Below are positions 1 to 10,645 of a stretch of DNA of 64,000 nt, piece after piece. The position numbers and the translations under genes were made by a program. Origin of the DNA: Chamaecrista fasciculata (lineage: Eukaryota > Streptophyta > Magnoliopsida > Fabales > Fabaceae); the NCBI GenBank assembly GCA_003254925.1, contig QANZ01053924.1, forward strand, positions 368,176 to 432,175, written 5' to 3'. The notes beneath the pieces are model-generated. The model made no database searches and had not been told where the DNA came from. It saw nothing but the letters and a program-made list of their open reading frames with translations. The stretch's first letter is position 1. Each line of letters starts with the position of its first letter.

Positions 1-800
1 GTTGAAGAAGAATGAAGACTGCAAATGATGGCGTACCTTGAGGAAGGAAGCGGAAGAAAGCATATTGCTTTGTGCACGCTGAATCCTCAGCATTGTTGAA
101 GCACTCAAACAACTCTGAAAGTAATGAATAAATAAGTAACTATAAACAAAAGACAATTCAAGCATTCAGCAGGTTTGATCATTCGAGATACAAGGGAATC
201 TCAATCACTTAATCTCAAGTATTTTACTACTGTCTAATCGCTCAACCAAGATAAAAGGGAATCGTCCATCAATCACTACTCGAGATAAGAATTCCATATT
301 TCAAAATTTGTTTGAGTAATATCAAATTCTCAAACTCAACACAAGTATCTGATCATTTTCAATCGGCCATTGCATTTTAATCTTCGAACACACAAGTATT
401 ATATATTGGTAATGCTCTAAGCCTGTACCTCAAATAATGCAATCTCAATGATCCTAAGTGAGCTTCATATATTATATATAACCTGGCTTAGCCACATGCT
501 TTACACTTTCATAATTGAATTCGTAAAATATTTAGAAGAGGCGCAGAGATAGTTTTTCAGTTGCATCAGAACTTCGAAAGTGAGTAAGTAAAATAATAGC
601 ATAATTGCATTCAAGTTCTTACTTGCTGCGACAGAGACTATAGAGGTTCCACGTCCAGCTTCCTTCGTTCTGTTCGGTGTGATTGCGCGAGAGAGAAGAA
701 AGCTTCTATCTAACACTGACGCTTTGCTGTGTGACTTGAGAGAGAGAGAATAAAACTTCTGCGTAATCGAGCGAGTCGCGAAACCTAGCGAAGCGAGACG
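1..800 (-). CDS. 5' end of a minus-strand gene, partial, possibly an organelle-targeted protein
   Basis: The gene runs off the left edge. On the minus strand a leader exon (about 800 down to 623) ends at a good donor (GTAAGA), and a second exon starts at 114 after TTTCAG. An ATG at 93-91 then opens a frame with no stop to the window edge (31 codons). That peptide starts MLRIQRAQSNMLSS, has several Arg/Lys/His and no Asp/Glu, which looks like a mitochondrial presequence. A second reading is possible: an ATG at 716 in the leader exon (MLDRSFLLSRAI...) stays open across the same splice in another frame. One of the two is probably the main start and the other an upstream ORF. The family cannot be named from this fragment. 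Confidence 0.5.
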
Positions 801-1084
801 GAAACGGAGACGAAGGCAGGTTCGTTCTTTCTTCTTCGTTCGATGTGCCAGTGAGTGTGATCAGGTTTACAAGTGGTTTAGGCCAATTTGGGCAAATTTC
901 TGATGGGCTTATATTTGAGTTGGGCTGGGTTATAACAATTTCTAAATGGGCCTTTCACATATCTATACGTCTACTAAGTCCAAAAAAAAACCTCTGTGTC
1001 ATTAGGAGGATGATAATTCCCACGAGTAAGATACTTCTCCAAAAAATGGCAAAAAAAAAAAAAAGATATTTCTCAAAAAATTAA

Positions 1085-1690
1085 AATATTTATTATAGAG
1101 GTGTGCATACGAGTTGGGTCGGAATTTGGCCAGGTTCGGACCTGATCTAGTGAAGGCCGGGTTATCAGGCTGGACCAGGATAAATTATTTTTTTAAGAAA
1201 TATTTATTAAATTAATTATGATAATTTATTTATCTTACATATGTTTAAAGTTGTATATATTGACAAAAAAAATAATTATACATGAATTTTGATGGTTTTG
1301 TATTAATAAAATTATTTAAATTTGGTTTATTTATAAAAAATGTTAATTTAATTTATGTTAACTTTTTATGTATTTTTTAATTAATACATACATATTTTAT
1401 ATATTTTGTACAAAGTTCGGTGTGGGTTTGAGTTAATCGAACTACATTGTATGTATTATATTGACAAATGAATGATTTGGTTTGTTTGAAATAATTTAAA
1501 TTTGAGTAATTTGAATTTATGGTACTTTGACATCTTAATAAATCAAACTGAATTGTTATGTATTTTTTTCTCTTTAAAATAGTATACACATTAGATATAC
1601 TGTATAACATGTAAGGCTAATGAAAAAGTCAACATACACCTTGAAAACTATAAAGCTGGATTAGTGTAAATCTAACCTTGAGTTCACAAT
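1085..1690. other. AT-rich intergenic stretch
   Basis: No convincing coding sequence. The start (about 1100-1165) is a short GC-richer patch, gtgtgcatacgagttgg and following, of a kind often seen at the ends of decayed plant transposons. I could not find a matching opposite end. The rest is AT-rich with poly-A and poly-T runs. Confidence 0.4.
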
Positions 1691-2207
1691 CTGATGGTAG
1701 TCTCCGGATGTTTGGAGTCGTCGGATCCTGCAAGTAAAAATGCACAGGGGTTTCCTTGTGATTCTCCTCTGATGCTCAAGTTAGAACAGAGATCGGAGAA
1801 TAAGAATGGGTTGTATTTTTCTTCGAATGAGAGTTGTTACCTGAGAGTGTGTGTTTTTTCCCTATTTATCCTCCCTCCCTTTTGTCCCTTGTTGGTACGA
1901 GGTCCCAAAGGGATGTGAGGGGTATTTTCGGGGACGCATAAGGAGTAGGTCGATGTACTTTACTGTTCTAACGTGACAGCTATCACTGTTGGGCTGCAGT
2001 GGGATGTCCAATCTTCTTTTTTGGGAGTCAGTGATAGCCAAGAGTGCTTTTCACCGTATTTCTGCGCGCAAGGGGCGTTTTAGTCCTTTTGCGTGTGTGC
2101 TTTCGTTCTACCGTACACAGTGGCTGGTGTGGCCTTGTCTGGTCACGTGGTTTCAAGGATCTTTGCATTTAATGCCAACATCTTGGTATTAAATGCTTGA
2201 GTGGGGG
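1690..2207. repeat. GC-richer block, likely decayed LTR or other repeat
   Basis: This block is clearly richer in GC than its AT-rich surroundings and ends abruptly in a G run next to the only ambiguous base in the window (2209). The two short open frames inside it have no recognisable domain. It reads like a piece of a long terminal repeat, but I see no terminal repeats, primer-binding site or target-site duplication, so the class is not established. Confidence 0.35.
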
Positions 2208-2209
2208 GN

Positions 2210-2940
2210 TAATATTTTTTATTCTATTTGTTACTCTTGAATTTTTCATATTAGGTTAAATTTTTATGTTTTATGACTTAACGTGAGATGTCTTTTAATA
2301 TTATTGTTATTTTTGTTATATTTAAAGTTGATGATGCTTATCAGTAAAAAAGAAATTTGTAATTATTATTTTTATAATACATTCGGTTGGAATAAGAATA
2401 TATGTTTATTGGTATAATAATAACAAATAACAAATTTCGCAATAATTAATCTTCAAAATCCTCCAAATTCAATCACTAAAACTGGTATTTCTGCTGTTTA
2501 GTTTGGTTTGATGTAAATAGGATAGACATTATAGTCTATTAGTCCTCTAACTTTAACCTATTTTGTGTTATATTATTTTGTTTTGTTTTGTTTTTTTTTT
2601 GGAAAACTTATATTATTTTGTTTTATTTTCGAAGTAAGGTTAGGGTTTTAGAAGCATTTTTTATGTTGGGCATATAATTTAGAAGAAATTTATCGGAGTT
2701 GAAGAAGCCTTGAAGGGACCAAAGCAGACGGTGGATAATTATATCGCATCCTAAGCCGCCACGTGAGTAGTGGTAATGTTGCTTAGCGAAAATTGGTATG
2801 ATTGCTTGTAATCCAATCCAAATTCAAAGTGAGTAGTTTGTATCATCATCACTCGTCATTCACTATTCACTTTCACAATTTAATTTATGATTCTAAATTA
2901 GTTGAACCATCATCATCACTCCTCAAATCTCTTGGGTTTT
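2210..2940. other. Upstream region of the LIKE COV gene
   Basis: AT-rich DNA with T runs near 2585-2600. From about 2700 the composition becomes more mixed, and the 5' leader of the downstream gene probably starts in 2780-2900. No clear TATA box was chosen. Nothing else was seen. Confidence 0.35.
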
Positions 2941-2995
2941 CTCCTAGAAATTGCTGTCGGCAATTGAAGAAGAAGAAGAATTAGAAGAAGTGAAG

Positions 2996-5900
2996 ATGGC
3001 CGAAGAAAAAGATCCGACCTCAATACCTCTGAGTCAAGCTGATAATGCGGCAATGGACGATCCTGAAGATCCTGCGAAATCTCCTCCATCTTCTCCCAAT
3101 TCTTCCACGCGCAAGGTCTGTTTCATATCCCCACTTTTCGCTCCTCCGATTTTCTCTCTTTCTTTTGGTCTTTTATTTTGTTCCATCTTCACATTTATCT
3201 TTCAAGTGTCGATGACCCGAGGAGTCAACGGCGTCGTCGCAATTCAATCACTAGGGCACGCACGCAATACCTAGAATTAGATATTTGTTCCCCAAATCTT
3301 TGATTTTTGTTGGGGACTATTTTAGAAGGATTCGTGGAGACTGAATACGATTTTTGTAATTAATTACTCAACGAGGGATCTGCATTTATTGTTTTTGATA
3401 AGCAGTAGCGGAGATGGGGTACTCCCATGTAGAACTTTGAACATGTATTGAACACTTGTGGCAGTGAAAGCAGTCTAATGAAAAATTAATCATTTCTTCG
3501 TTCAAGATCGTCCCCTTGTTATTCAGGCGAACTGCGATAGATTGAGGTGATAGACATTTTATATTCGTGAGCAAGAGGCTAATGTGCCAATACCTATAGC
3601 TATAGGTTCATATCTGCAGTTGAAAACTTGAAATATAGTCAAAGTTTCTATATGTACTTATGTATTTGTGGGGAGGTGAATAATGTCTATCCTATTTGGG
3701 CGAACATTTTTCTTTTTGCTTAGAACCATGCCCTCGCATGTGCTTGAGCTTATCTAGTAGAGGAGAATATGCTGTGTTAATGTTGACCGTTCATTTGTTT
3801 TGCTAAACTCATTCTGTGTTTTTTTGTTCTCTCTAAGGCCTGCTGCTTTGTTCTCCAAAGTTGGGTGTCAAAGAAATTTATGACTGGATGGTAATTAATT
3901 AAACCACTTATTGAGATGACCAATTCTTATCAGTATCCTAGGCCTGATAATCTTTTTTATTTTGAGTTTGCAGTGTAGTTCTTTTTCCAGTTGCAGTGAC
4001 CTTTTTCATAACATGGTGGTTCATTCAGTTTGTTGATGGTTTCTTCAGTCCGTTATACTCCAGACTTGGCTTTGACATATTTGGTAAGTTATTTATTTTG
4101 CCTTTAGTCAACAATGGCTCTAATTAATGGTTTATTATCAGAGCTGAGTGGCCAACCCGAGATACATTGTCATGGGCAGACTCAAAATTTTTGTCCTGTC
4201 ATTCCTGCTTGCAATGGCAGGTGAACTGTAAATTGGATTTAATGGTGTCTGTGTCTGATCAATATACACTAAATAGAAATGATAATTTTAATTATTTGTG
4301 AGTTTTTTTTTGTTGGGTAGGATGGAGTCTAGTGAAGAGAAAGTTTGTAACAACGTCTGATTTGCTTGGTTTTCTTTGCTTTTGTCTGCTAAATTGGTGG
4401 CATCCTAGGTCTCGAAGGAAGTGCACCACTAACTAATACAAAACTATTTGAACTTAGTGTTAAGTATTAACACTTAAAATTACTTTAAAGTTATAGTTGA
4501 TGGAAACCTGATGCATAATGGGTCACTTATTTTTTTCAATGTTTTCTTTTTAATCCTATTCTTCTTTTCTCTTTCCATATGGTGACCTGGGTATTGCTTT
4601 TGACCTGACTCTTCTTATAGATGCTATGTGTTAAAGTTTGAAGGTTTTCACTTTGTGGTGCAGGACTTGGTTTTATCACATCTTTAGTTTTCGTATTTCT
4701 TGTTGGTGTTTTTGTTTCATCATGGATGGGTGCTACTGTTATCTGGGTTGGAGAGTGGTTCATAAAGCGAATGCCTTTTGTCAGGCACATATACTCTGCA
4801 TCCAAGCAGATTAGTGCTGCAATATCTCCAGGTATACTTGCACTTCATCAAGCTGTTACTAGTATATACAGTTAATAGATTGATCATTACCAAATACCAG
4901 ACTGTGCAACTATTTGTCACCATATCTTATCTTAATCACAGATCAAAACACCACAGCCTTTAAAGAGGTAGCAATTATCCGTCACCCACGTGTCGGGGAG
5001 TATGCTTTTGGCTTTATCACATCAACTGTCACCCTACAGGTACACCTAACTCTCTAAATTTGTATGACAGTTCCTTCAGTTTACATTGAACATTTGAGTT
5101 CCTCTTCTTTGGTCTCATTTTGTTTTCCGCCTCTTTCCCCCCTATTAGGATTGAATAAAAAGTAAACTTTTTAGTTTCTAGTTTTTATTGCTTTTGGCTA
5201 GTTGGAATAATCAGTATGTTTATGATGTTTGTATTAACGCAAATTCCTCTTCATAGATATGACGAGCAGTATGTGCTTCTTTAGATTGTATGATTGAAAG
5301 TTGAATGATTTCAACTATAATAGCACTATGAGAGAAGGGGACCTAGTTATGTTATATATTGTTCTAATCCAAACAAGAAAGATAAACTTGGAGGGTTGCT
5401 GTCTTCTTACACAGACAAACACAAAAGTATATCATTTAATAATGTGTTTACATATACTTAATTTTTATAATAACGGAATTGGAACAACATATTTAACTTT
5501 TACTTTCCCTCTTGTGTTTATCTATTTCACCCCCTCCTTTTATTTTAGCTTCTGTCATTGAGTTAATTTATCATTCAAAAATAGTGGTACTCATTAAGCT
5601 CATTTTAGTCTAAAAGGATTTTTGTAAATTGTAATAGTTGTAATCTTTATGTATTTGTTCTCCAATTTCATTTAGCTTATTTTATTTTAGCTTCTGTCAC
5701 TGAGTTAATTCATCATTCAAAAATAGTGGTACTCATTTAGCTCATTTGTAACAATTGTAATCTTTATGTATTTGTTCTCCAATGTGTTGCACCATCATCA
5801 AGATTAGTGAAATTGTTTGGAAACCACTGTAATTTATACTTCGCCTGTTTTAATTTCTATATTTAACAGTTGGTCTATCTTTTTTCTTCCTCTCCAGAAA

Positions 5901-6406
5901 GATAATGAAGACGAAGAGCTATGTAGTGTTTTTGTCCCGACAAACCATCTATATATTGGTGATATATTTTTGGTTAATTCCAAAGAGATAATAAGACCAA
6001 ACCTTTCCATTCGTGAAGGCATAGGTATGTTTGTTTTAGTGTTTCTATATGCAAGTCTCCCCTTTGTCATTCGGCCTTTCGATTTTCTGGATGCAAAATT
6101 TCTCTAACTTTTGTTCTCAATTTTAAAATTATTGGAATATTTTATATCTTAGTTTTGCCTAATTTTTTAAAGTGATTTTATAAAGCCACAAATTTGAAGT
6201 CATTTCTTTGATCTTTCAATAATCTACAATTAATCATTCTTGTTACTCTGAACATTAATCCAATAATCCTTGTCCCACTTTCTAACTGTCTCAATGCTGT
6301 TGCAGAAATCATTGTTTCTGGGGGAATGACTATGCCACAAACAATTTCTCCTGTGGAACGGGTTGGACGAGTAAATGACAGAATCCCTATGAACAGAATA
6401 GGATGA
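2996..6406 (+). CDS. LCV1: LIKE COV protein (COV1/LCV family, DUF502 membrane protein)
   Basis: Seven exons: 2996-3115, 3838-3890, 3974-4083, 4664-4831, 4942-5039, 5898-6024, 6306-6406. They sum to 777 nt, a 258-aa protein, close to the usual family length (about 260-270). The N-terminus is Pro/Ser-rich and ends in SPNSSTRK. The core has the family signature QSWVSKKFMTGCVVLFPVAV, one membrane segment there (about residues 50-75) and a second after FDIFGLGFITS. It is followed by IKRMPFVRHIYSASKQIS, IIRHPRVGEYAFGFITS, VPTNHLYIGDIFLV and SGGMTMPQ. In Arabidopsis, COV1 limits vascular proliferation and family members act in the Golgi/trans-Golgi system; that is family knowledge. The SPPSSPNSSTRKAC start suggests LIKE COV 1 rather than COV1 itself. 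The start is the first in-frame ATG giving this N-terminus. Confidence 0.93.
5541..5790 (+). repeat. Direct repeat inside LIKE COV intron 5
   Basis: A segment beginning ttattttagcttctgtca (5541 on) is repeated from about 5683 with a few changes. Both copies contain caaaaatagtggtactca and tgtatttgttctccaat. The second copy is shorter by a small deletion. It lies wholly in intron 5 (5040-5897) and does not touch splice sites. Confidence 0.8.
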
Positions 6407-6780
6407 AGGCTTGTTCCATGGACCTCTGCTGTTTAGATTAGCATTTATTGCTGTACTTCTGCTGTTGTGCATGACCATAGACAGCCGGAGCCTTGCTTGA
6501 TATTACAGTTTCTGTTCGAATGGGGGAGGAAGGAAGAGCTAAAAATCTTTATTTTGTAATTATAATTGTAGTATATCCTTTGTTACTTGACATTTACAAA
6601 GACGTGCTCCTTATGTTGAAGAACCTCCCATTGTAGGATTATCGTAAATTTGTCCTCTTTACATGTTGCCTATTTGTGATCCAGTCTAGAATACAAGTTC
6701 TTCTCCAACTCTGGTTATTATGGGTTCACCTGTTTAATACTTGCATTATAAATCCCTAACATAAGTTGTCAATATTTTAT
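6407..6780 (+). other. 3' untranslated region of the LIKE COV gene and spacer
   Basis: The sequence after the stop is AT-rich with T-rich and AATAA-like patches around 6540-6600, consistent with a 3' UTR and polyadenylation region. No exact poly(A) site can be fixed by eye. Confidence 0.45.
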
Positions 6781-6789
6781 TGTTTTAGT

Positions 6790-6998
6790 AGTGGAATGCA
6801 ACAGCTGACAAGATCCGCAATGCATGGTGCAGTTTAATCTTTTTTATCTTTTGGGTTAAATTATTGAATTTAACTTGAGTTATGAATAAAGGCATTTCGA
6901 GGGTGGAAGCTGATCTGGATGTGCAGGATATAGACCCAATATTGCTGGAGAATATAGAAGTGAAGAAAAAGAGCACAATGGCTGAGGATCAAAACTAA
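6790..6998 (+). CDS. Possible small spliced ORF or gene fragment, unknown
   Basis: An ATG at 6882 opens a 38-codon frame (MNKGISRVEADLDVQDID... to TAA at 6996-6998) with protein-like, acidic composition. A strong acceptor-like tract (ttattgttttag) stands just upstream at about 6778-6790. It is followed by an exon-like stretch with its own ATG near 6798, which could splice by a GT near 6824 to an AG at 6890-6891 and stay in frame. I do not recognise the peptide. It could be a small gene, a pseudogene remnant or chance. Confidence 0.25.
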
Positions 6999-6999
6999 T

Positions 7000-9990
7000 T
7001 CAAAGCATTATCTATCAAGGTAACTAGATTATCAAAACAGTGGCTTTTTAGTTTCTTTGTTACTGGATTCTAGGACCATTTTGAAGTGTGAATTGCTGTT
7101 GGTCCAGCCAAAACCTTATTACATTGTAGCAAGTAGCTAAAATTCCATATTCCAAATTCTGTAGTTCACTCCAAAGTTGATGTTATTACTATTTAATAGA
7201 GTTGTCAAGATATAATTTGTATGTTAACTGGTTCAATCCACCAAGTTAGTTAATTAACCTCAGAATGTCACAATTCATATTAATTTGTGATCATACCCTT
7301 TGGTTTAACCAGTGCCCTTCTACAACTCAAGCAACCATGTTCATAAACTTGTAGCTATATATACTATTTTCCGGTACTTGCGTAAGCCTAACATTACAAT
7401 ACCATAATCCTCCTTTGCTAAATTGTCAAAGTTCTCTTTCTGCCAAGACGAAGGTGATTACTTGGGCATGTGTTGAGCAAGATTAGAGCCCATGTAGATC
7501 AAAAGAAGATAAGTGCTATGCTGGAATGGCTATAATGTTAAACTTAACTTTTTTTTTTTGTTAGGGTTATCTGCTATAGCTTCCATTTTCTTCCAGATAT
7601 GCTTGTATTCGTTTTCCTTTAATGGAATTATTTAGAGGAAAGTAGTAGTTTTTGTTGGACAAGTGAAGCAGTGACAAGACTTTTTATGATAGAAACTGAT
7701 GCCTCAATGCCCAAACAACAATAATACGAGAGCATCCAATAGCTTCACTCTCCATGGCATCTACATTATGTTTGAGAACTATATATCATCACTTAATGGG
7801 TCATGAAATGGTGAAATTATTGTATTAATATTTCATGAGATTGTGTATAGAGCAAGTAAGCACAATCAGCGGATGCTATCTATAGACAATGTGAATAACA
7901 ATAAAATGTTGTGATTACATGAGATGGTACAGCAAGGAAAACTGAACCAATCATATTCACTCGTTCTGCAAGTGTTTAGTTCTGGTTCTTCTACATCTAT
8001 ACTTTGGATTTCAAGAGGCAGCTCATGACTAATGCCCTTCATAGCCAATTCAACTCTTACAGTGTCAGATTTATGAAGAGGGTCCTTGACCAATGCTTTT
8101 AATTCACAAGAACTTGATTATTCTAAAGTTTTTTTTAGAATAATTGGATCAAAACTAGAAAGAAAATTGAGCTATGCATATTGAGCTAGTGAGAGTTATC
8201 ATCTTCACCATTACTGCAAAAAATAAAACTCGTCATTCTCTCATTCTCCTGCATCATTCACCGTTTAATTTAGATAATTTAATCCTCGAATGATATAAGT
8301 TGATAATACTTGATATGCTAATATTTGAAGGTGTATTTTACCCAATTGTCTATCCACCTTGGTGGACTTTAATTTGTTGGTTGTCTTTTTAATTTGTTAT
8401 AATCTTCAAAAAATAAAGTAGTTCCTAGTTTACTACTATGGTCAAGGCAACAAGGAGGAGTAAGTCAAAACTCGAAAGGATAAACATGAATGCCCTATCA
8501 TGACGTCACGGGTTTATTATTTTACTAGTATCTACCTAAGCAGGGATTGAATCGCTTGCATGTCTTTCTTCGTGTATTTTTTCTGGAGTTAAAGAGAGAA
8601 AAAAAAAAAGAAAGAAATTATGAATTTCATAAAATAAAAATATATAAAACTCACATTTTTTTTCTTTCTTTCTCTTCTTTTCTCTTCATTTGTCTCTCAT
8701 ACTTTACAAAAAAAATATAAAGAACAAAACTCTAGAAGATCCATTTTCACATAAGCATAGTCTTATTAGAGAATAAGCTATTCAGTTAACTGCACTTGCA
8801 GTACTTCCTCACCATGTTAGGAATTGTTGAAGGAAAAAACAGTTCTTATATAGTTATATGTTTATTATGAATTTATTTCGATCACAAACTTTAATTATAT
8901 TTTCTTTCTTCAATGATTGATTATGTAAAAATATGTTTTTAATATTCTCTTTTTATTATGATTAGTCGTACAAAATAAATTTACCACGCGTCCTACTTTT
9001 ATTAGAGAACCTTATAATAAAATTATAAGAAATTGTTGGGAAATATTACCTATTGTGGAATTGATCAAATATTTACCCATTCCATTGTATAAGGCATTCA
9101 TATTGTTGAGGTCATAAACCATTTTTTTTTTCAAAATTCTAAAGATTTCTACATAAAAAAAAAATTTAATCTATTATAATTAAGGCCTCATTGTTTTAAA
9201 AAATTTTAAATTTATTTTATGACAATTAAACCATTAAAACATTGTTATATGCTGTTTGAAATTGGTTTAAATTATCAACTAGTTAATATATAGTTCTTTT
9301 TTTTTTGTTGGTAAAATATATATAGTTCTTTTTAATAAACTTCAATACAACGCCTTATTTTTTTTAATTATGGATTAAACTAATTGAAAAGTCATGCAAA
9401 TGCATAACTTGTTAAATTAAATTATGAAAGATTGAATTGGGTTTGTTATTCCAACTGATCAAGTTACTTTGGTACAATTTCAGGTTCTCCAATAAAATTT
9501 AGCTTTCATAAAATAATTTATTATGTTTTTTAATTTAGAAAAAAAAATAGAAAATTAATTTTCAATTATTAAACTTCTAATATATACATATTTTATATTT
9601 TATCAATATATTATTTTTAAAATTTACTGATTAAAAAGTTCAAAATCATATAAAATAGATATAATTTAGAAAGGGAAGAATAACATGGATATTTTAAATT
9701 GTTTGCAAAATTTCCAATTTTTATTGTGGACAACAATTTAGTATTTATAGTTACACTACATTTAGGAAATTACATATTTTGTTTTTGCATAATGCTGAAT
9801 ATTTTCATAATTATAAGTGATGTCCAACAGAGTCTCAGAGGAATATATAATTTTAATTTTTAGACCATTGCATATTTATAGATGAAAATATATAACATTC
9901 ATAATAAATAATCAATTTCAATTTTTTATAAAAAAGAAAGGGAAAAAAAAATAGAATGGGGGTATATCTAAATTATAGATAAAAAAAAGA
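7000..9990. other. Intergenic region, AT-rich
   Basis: From 7000 to 7860 nothing convincing was seen. A minus-strand open frame at 7866-8093 reads protein-like in its first half (about 50 residues from MVKDPLHKSDTVRVELAMK) but has no recognised domain and no partner exons, so it may be a gene relic. From 8100 to 9990 the DNA is very AT-rich with poly-A and poly-T runs and no coding signal. Confidence 0.4.
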
Positions 9991-9991
9991 C

Positions 9992-10385
9992 TTAAGTGCA
10001 CTTTTGGTCCCCTAACTTTTCCAAAGATTTCAATTTGGTCCCCTAACTTTTGAAAACATCTCAATTTGGTCTCCTAACATTTTTTGTTGCAATTTTGGTC
10101 CCTTAACTTTTGAAAACGTCTCACCGTTGGTCCCAAGTGCACTTTTTCCATCCATTATCTGCTGTTAATGCTAATCTGACAGGTTGAGTTGGCTGATGAT
10201 GTGACAAATGTGGGTGAAGTGGATTAAAAATGATCATTATGGGGAGATGTTTTCATGACTTGGAAGTGCACTTGGGACCAATGGTGAGACGTTTTCAAAA
10301 GTTAGGGGACCAAAATTGCAACAAAAAAAGTTAGGGAACCAAATTGAGACCTTTGCAAAAGTTAGGGGATCAAAAGTACACTTAA
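9992..10385. repeat. Fold-back (long inverted repeat) element A, 'ggtcccctaactttt' type
   Basis: The left end reads ttaagtgcacttttggtcc and the right end is its near-complement (ggatcaaaagtacacttaa). Each arm holds several units of the form tttggtcccctaactttt, and the arms are complementary over more than 100 bases around a unique centre at about 10150-10250. No protein is encoded. It is a MITE-like non-autonomous element; the superfamily is not determined. It sits about 260 bp upstream of the RBM39-like start codon, so it may abut that promoter. Confidence 0.85.
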
Positions 10386-10544
10386 ACCTAAAAAAAATAT
10401 CCATTGGAGCATTGGTTTGGGTTGGAGTTTTTGTTTATGTTTTTATATTTACATGTTGGGTTAGAGTTGAAACTTATATAGATCACAGAGCGCGGAGGGA
10501 CCAACCAAACCCCTCATCTTTCCTATCTGAGGAGAGAAAACCCC

Positions 10545-10554
10545 AAAACCCTAG
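10545..10554 (+). promoter_or_regulatory. Telo-box-like motif before the RBM39-like gene
   Basis: The motif AAAACCCTAG lies 92 bp before the start codon. AAACCCTA boxes are common near transcription starts of plant genes for translation and RNA processing. It may be in the promoter or the first part of the leader. Confidence 0.45.
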
Positions 10555-10645
10555 AAATCCAGAATCTTGAAGCATTTGACACTTCTCTCCCCACAAAATC
10601 GTAAGCTAAGTTAGCTCAGAAGAGAGAAAAATCTGGACGGAACCA

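Noticed and set aside
5301..5561. 86-codon plus-strand ORF
   Set aside because: It lies in intron 5 of the LIKE COV gene and includes repeat sequence; no domain.
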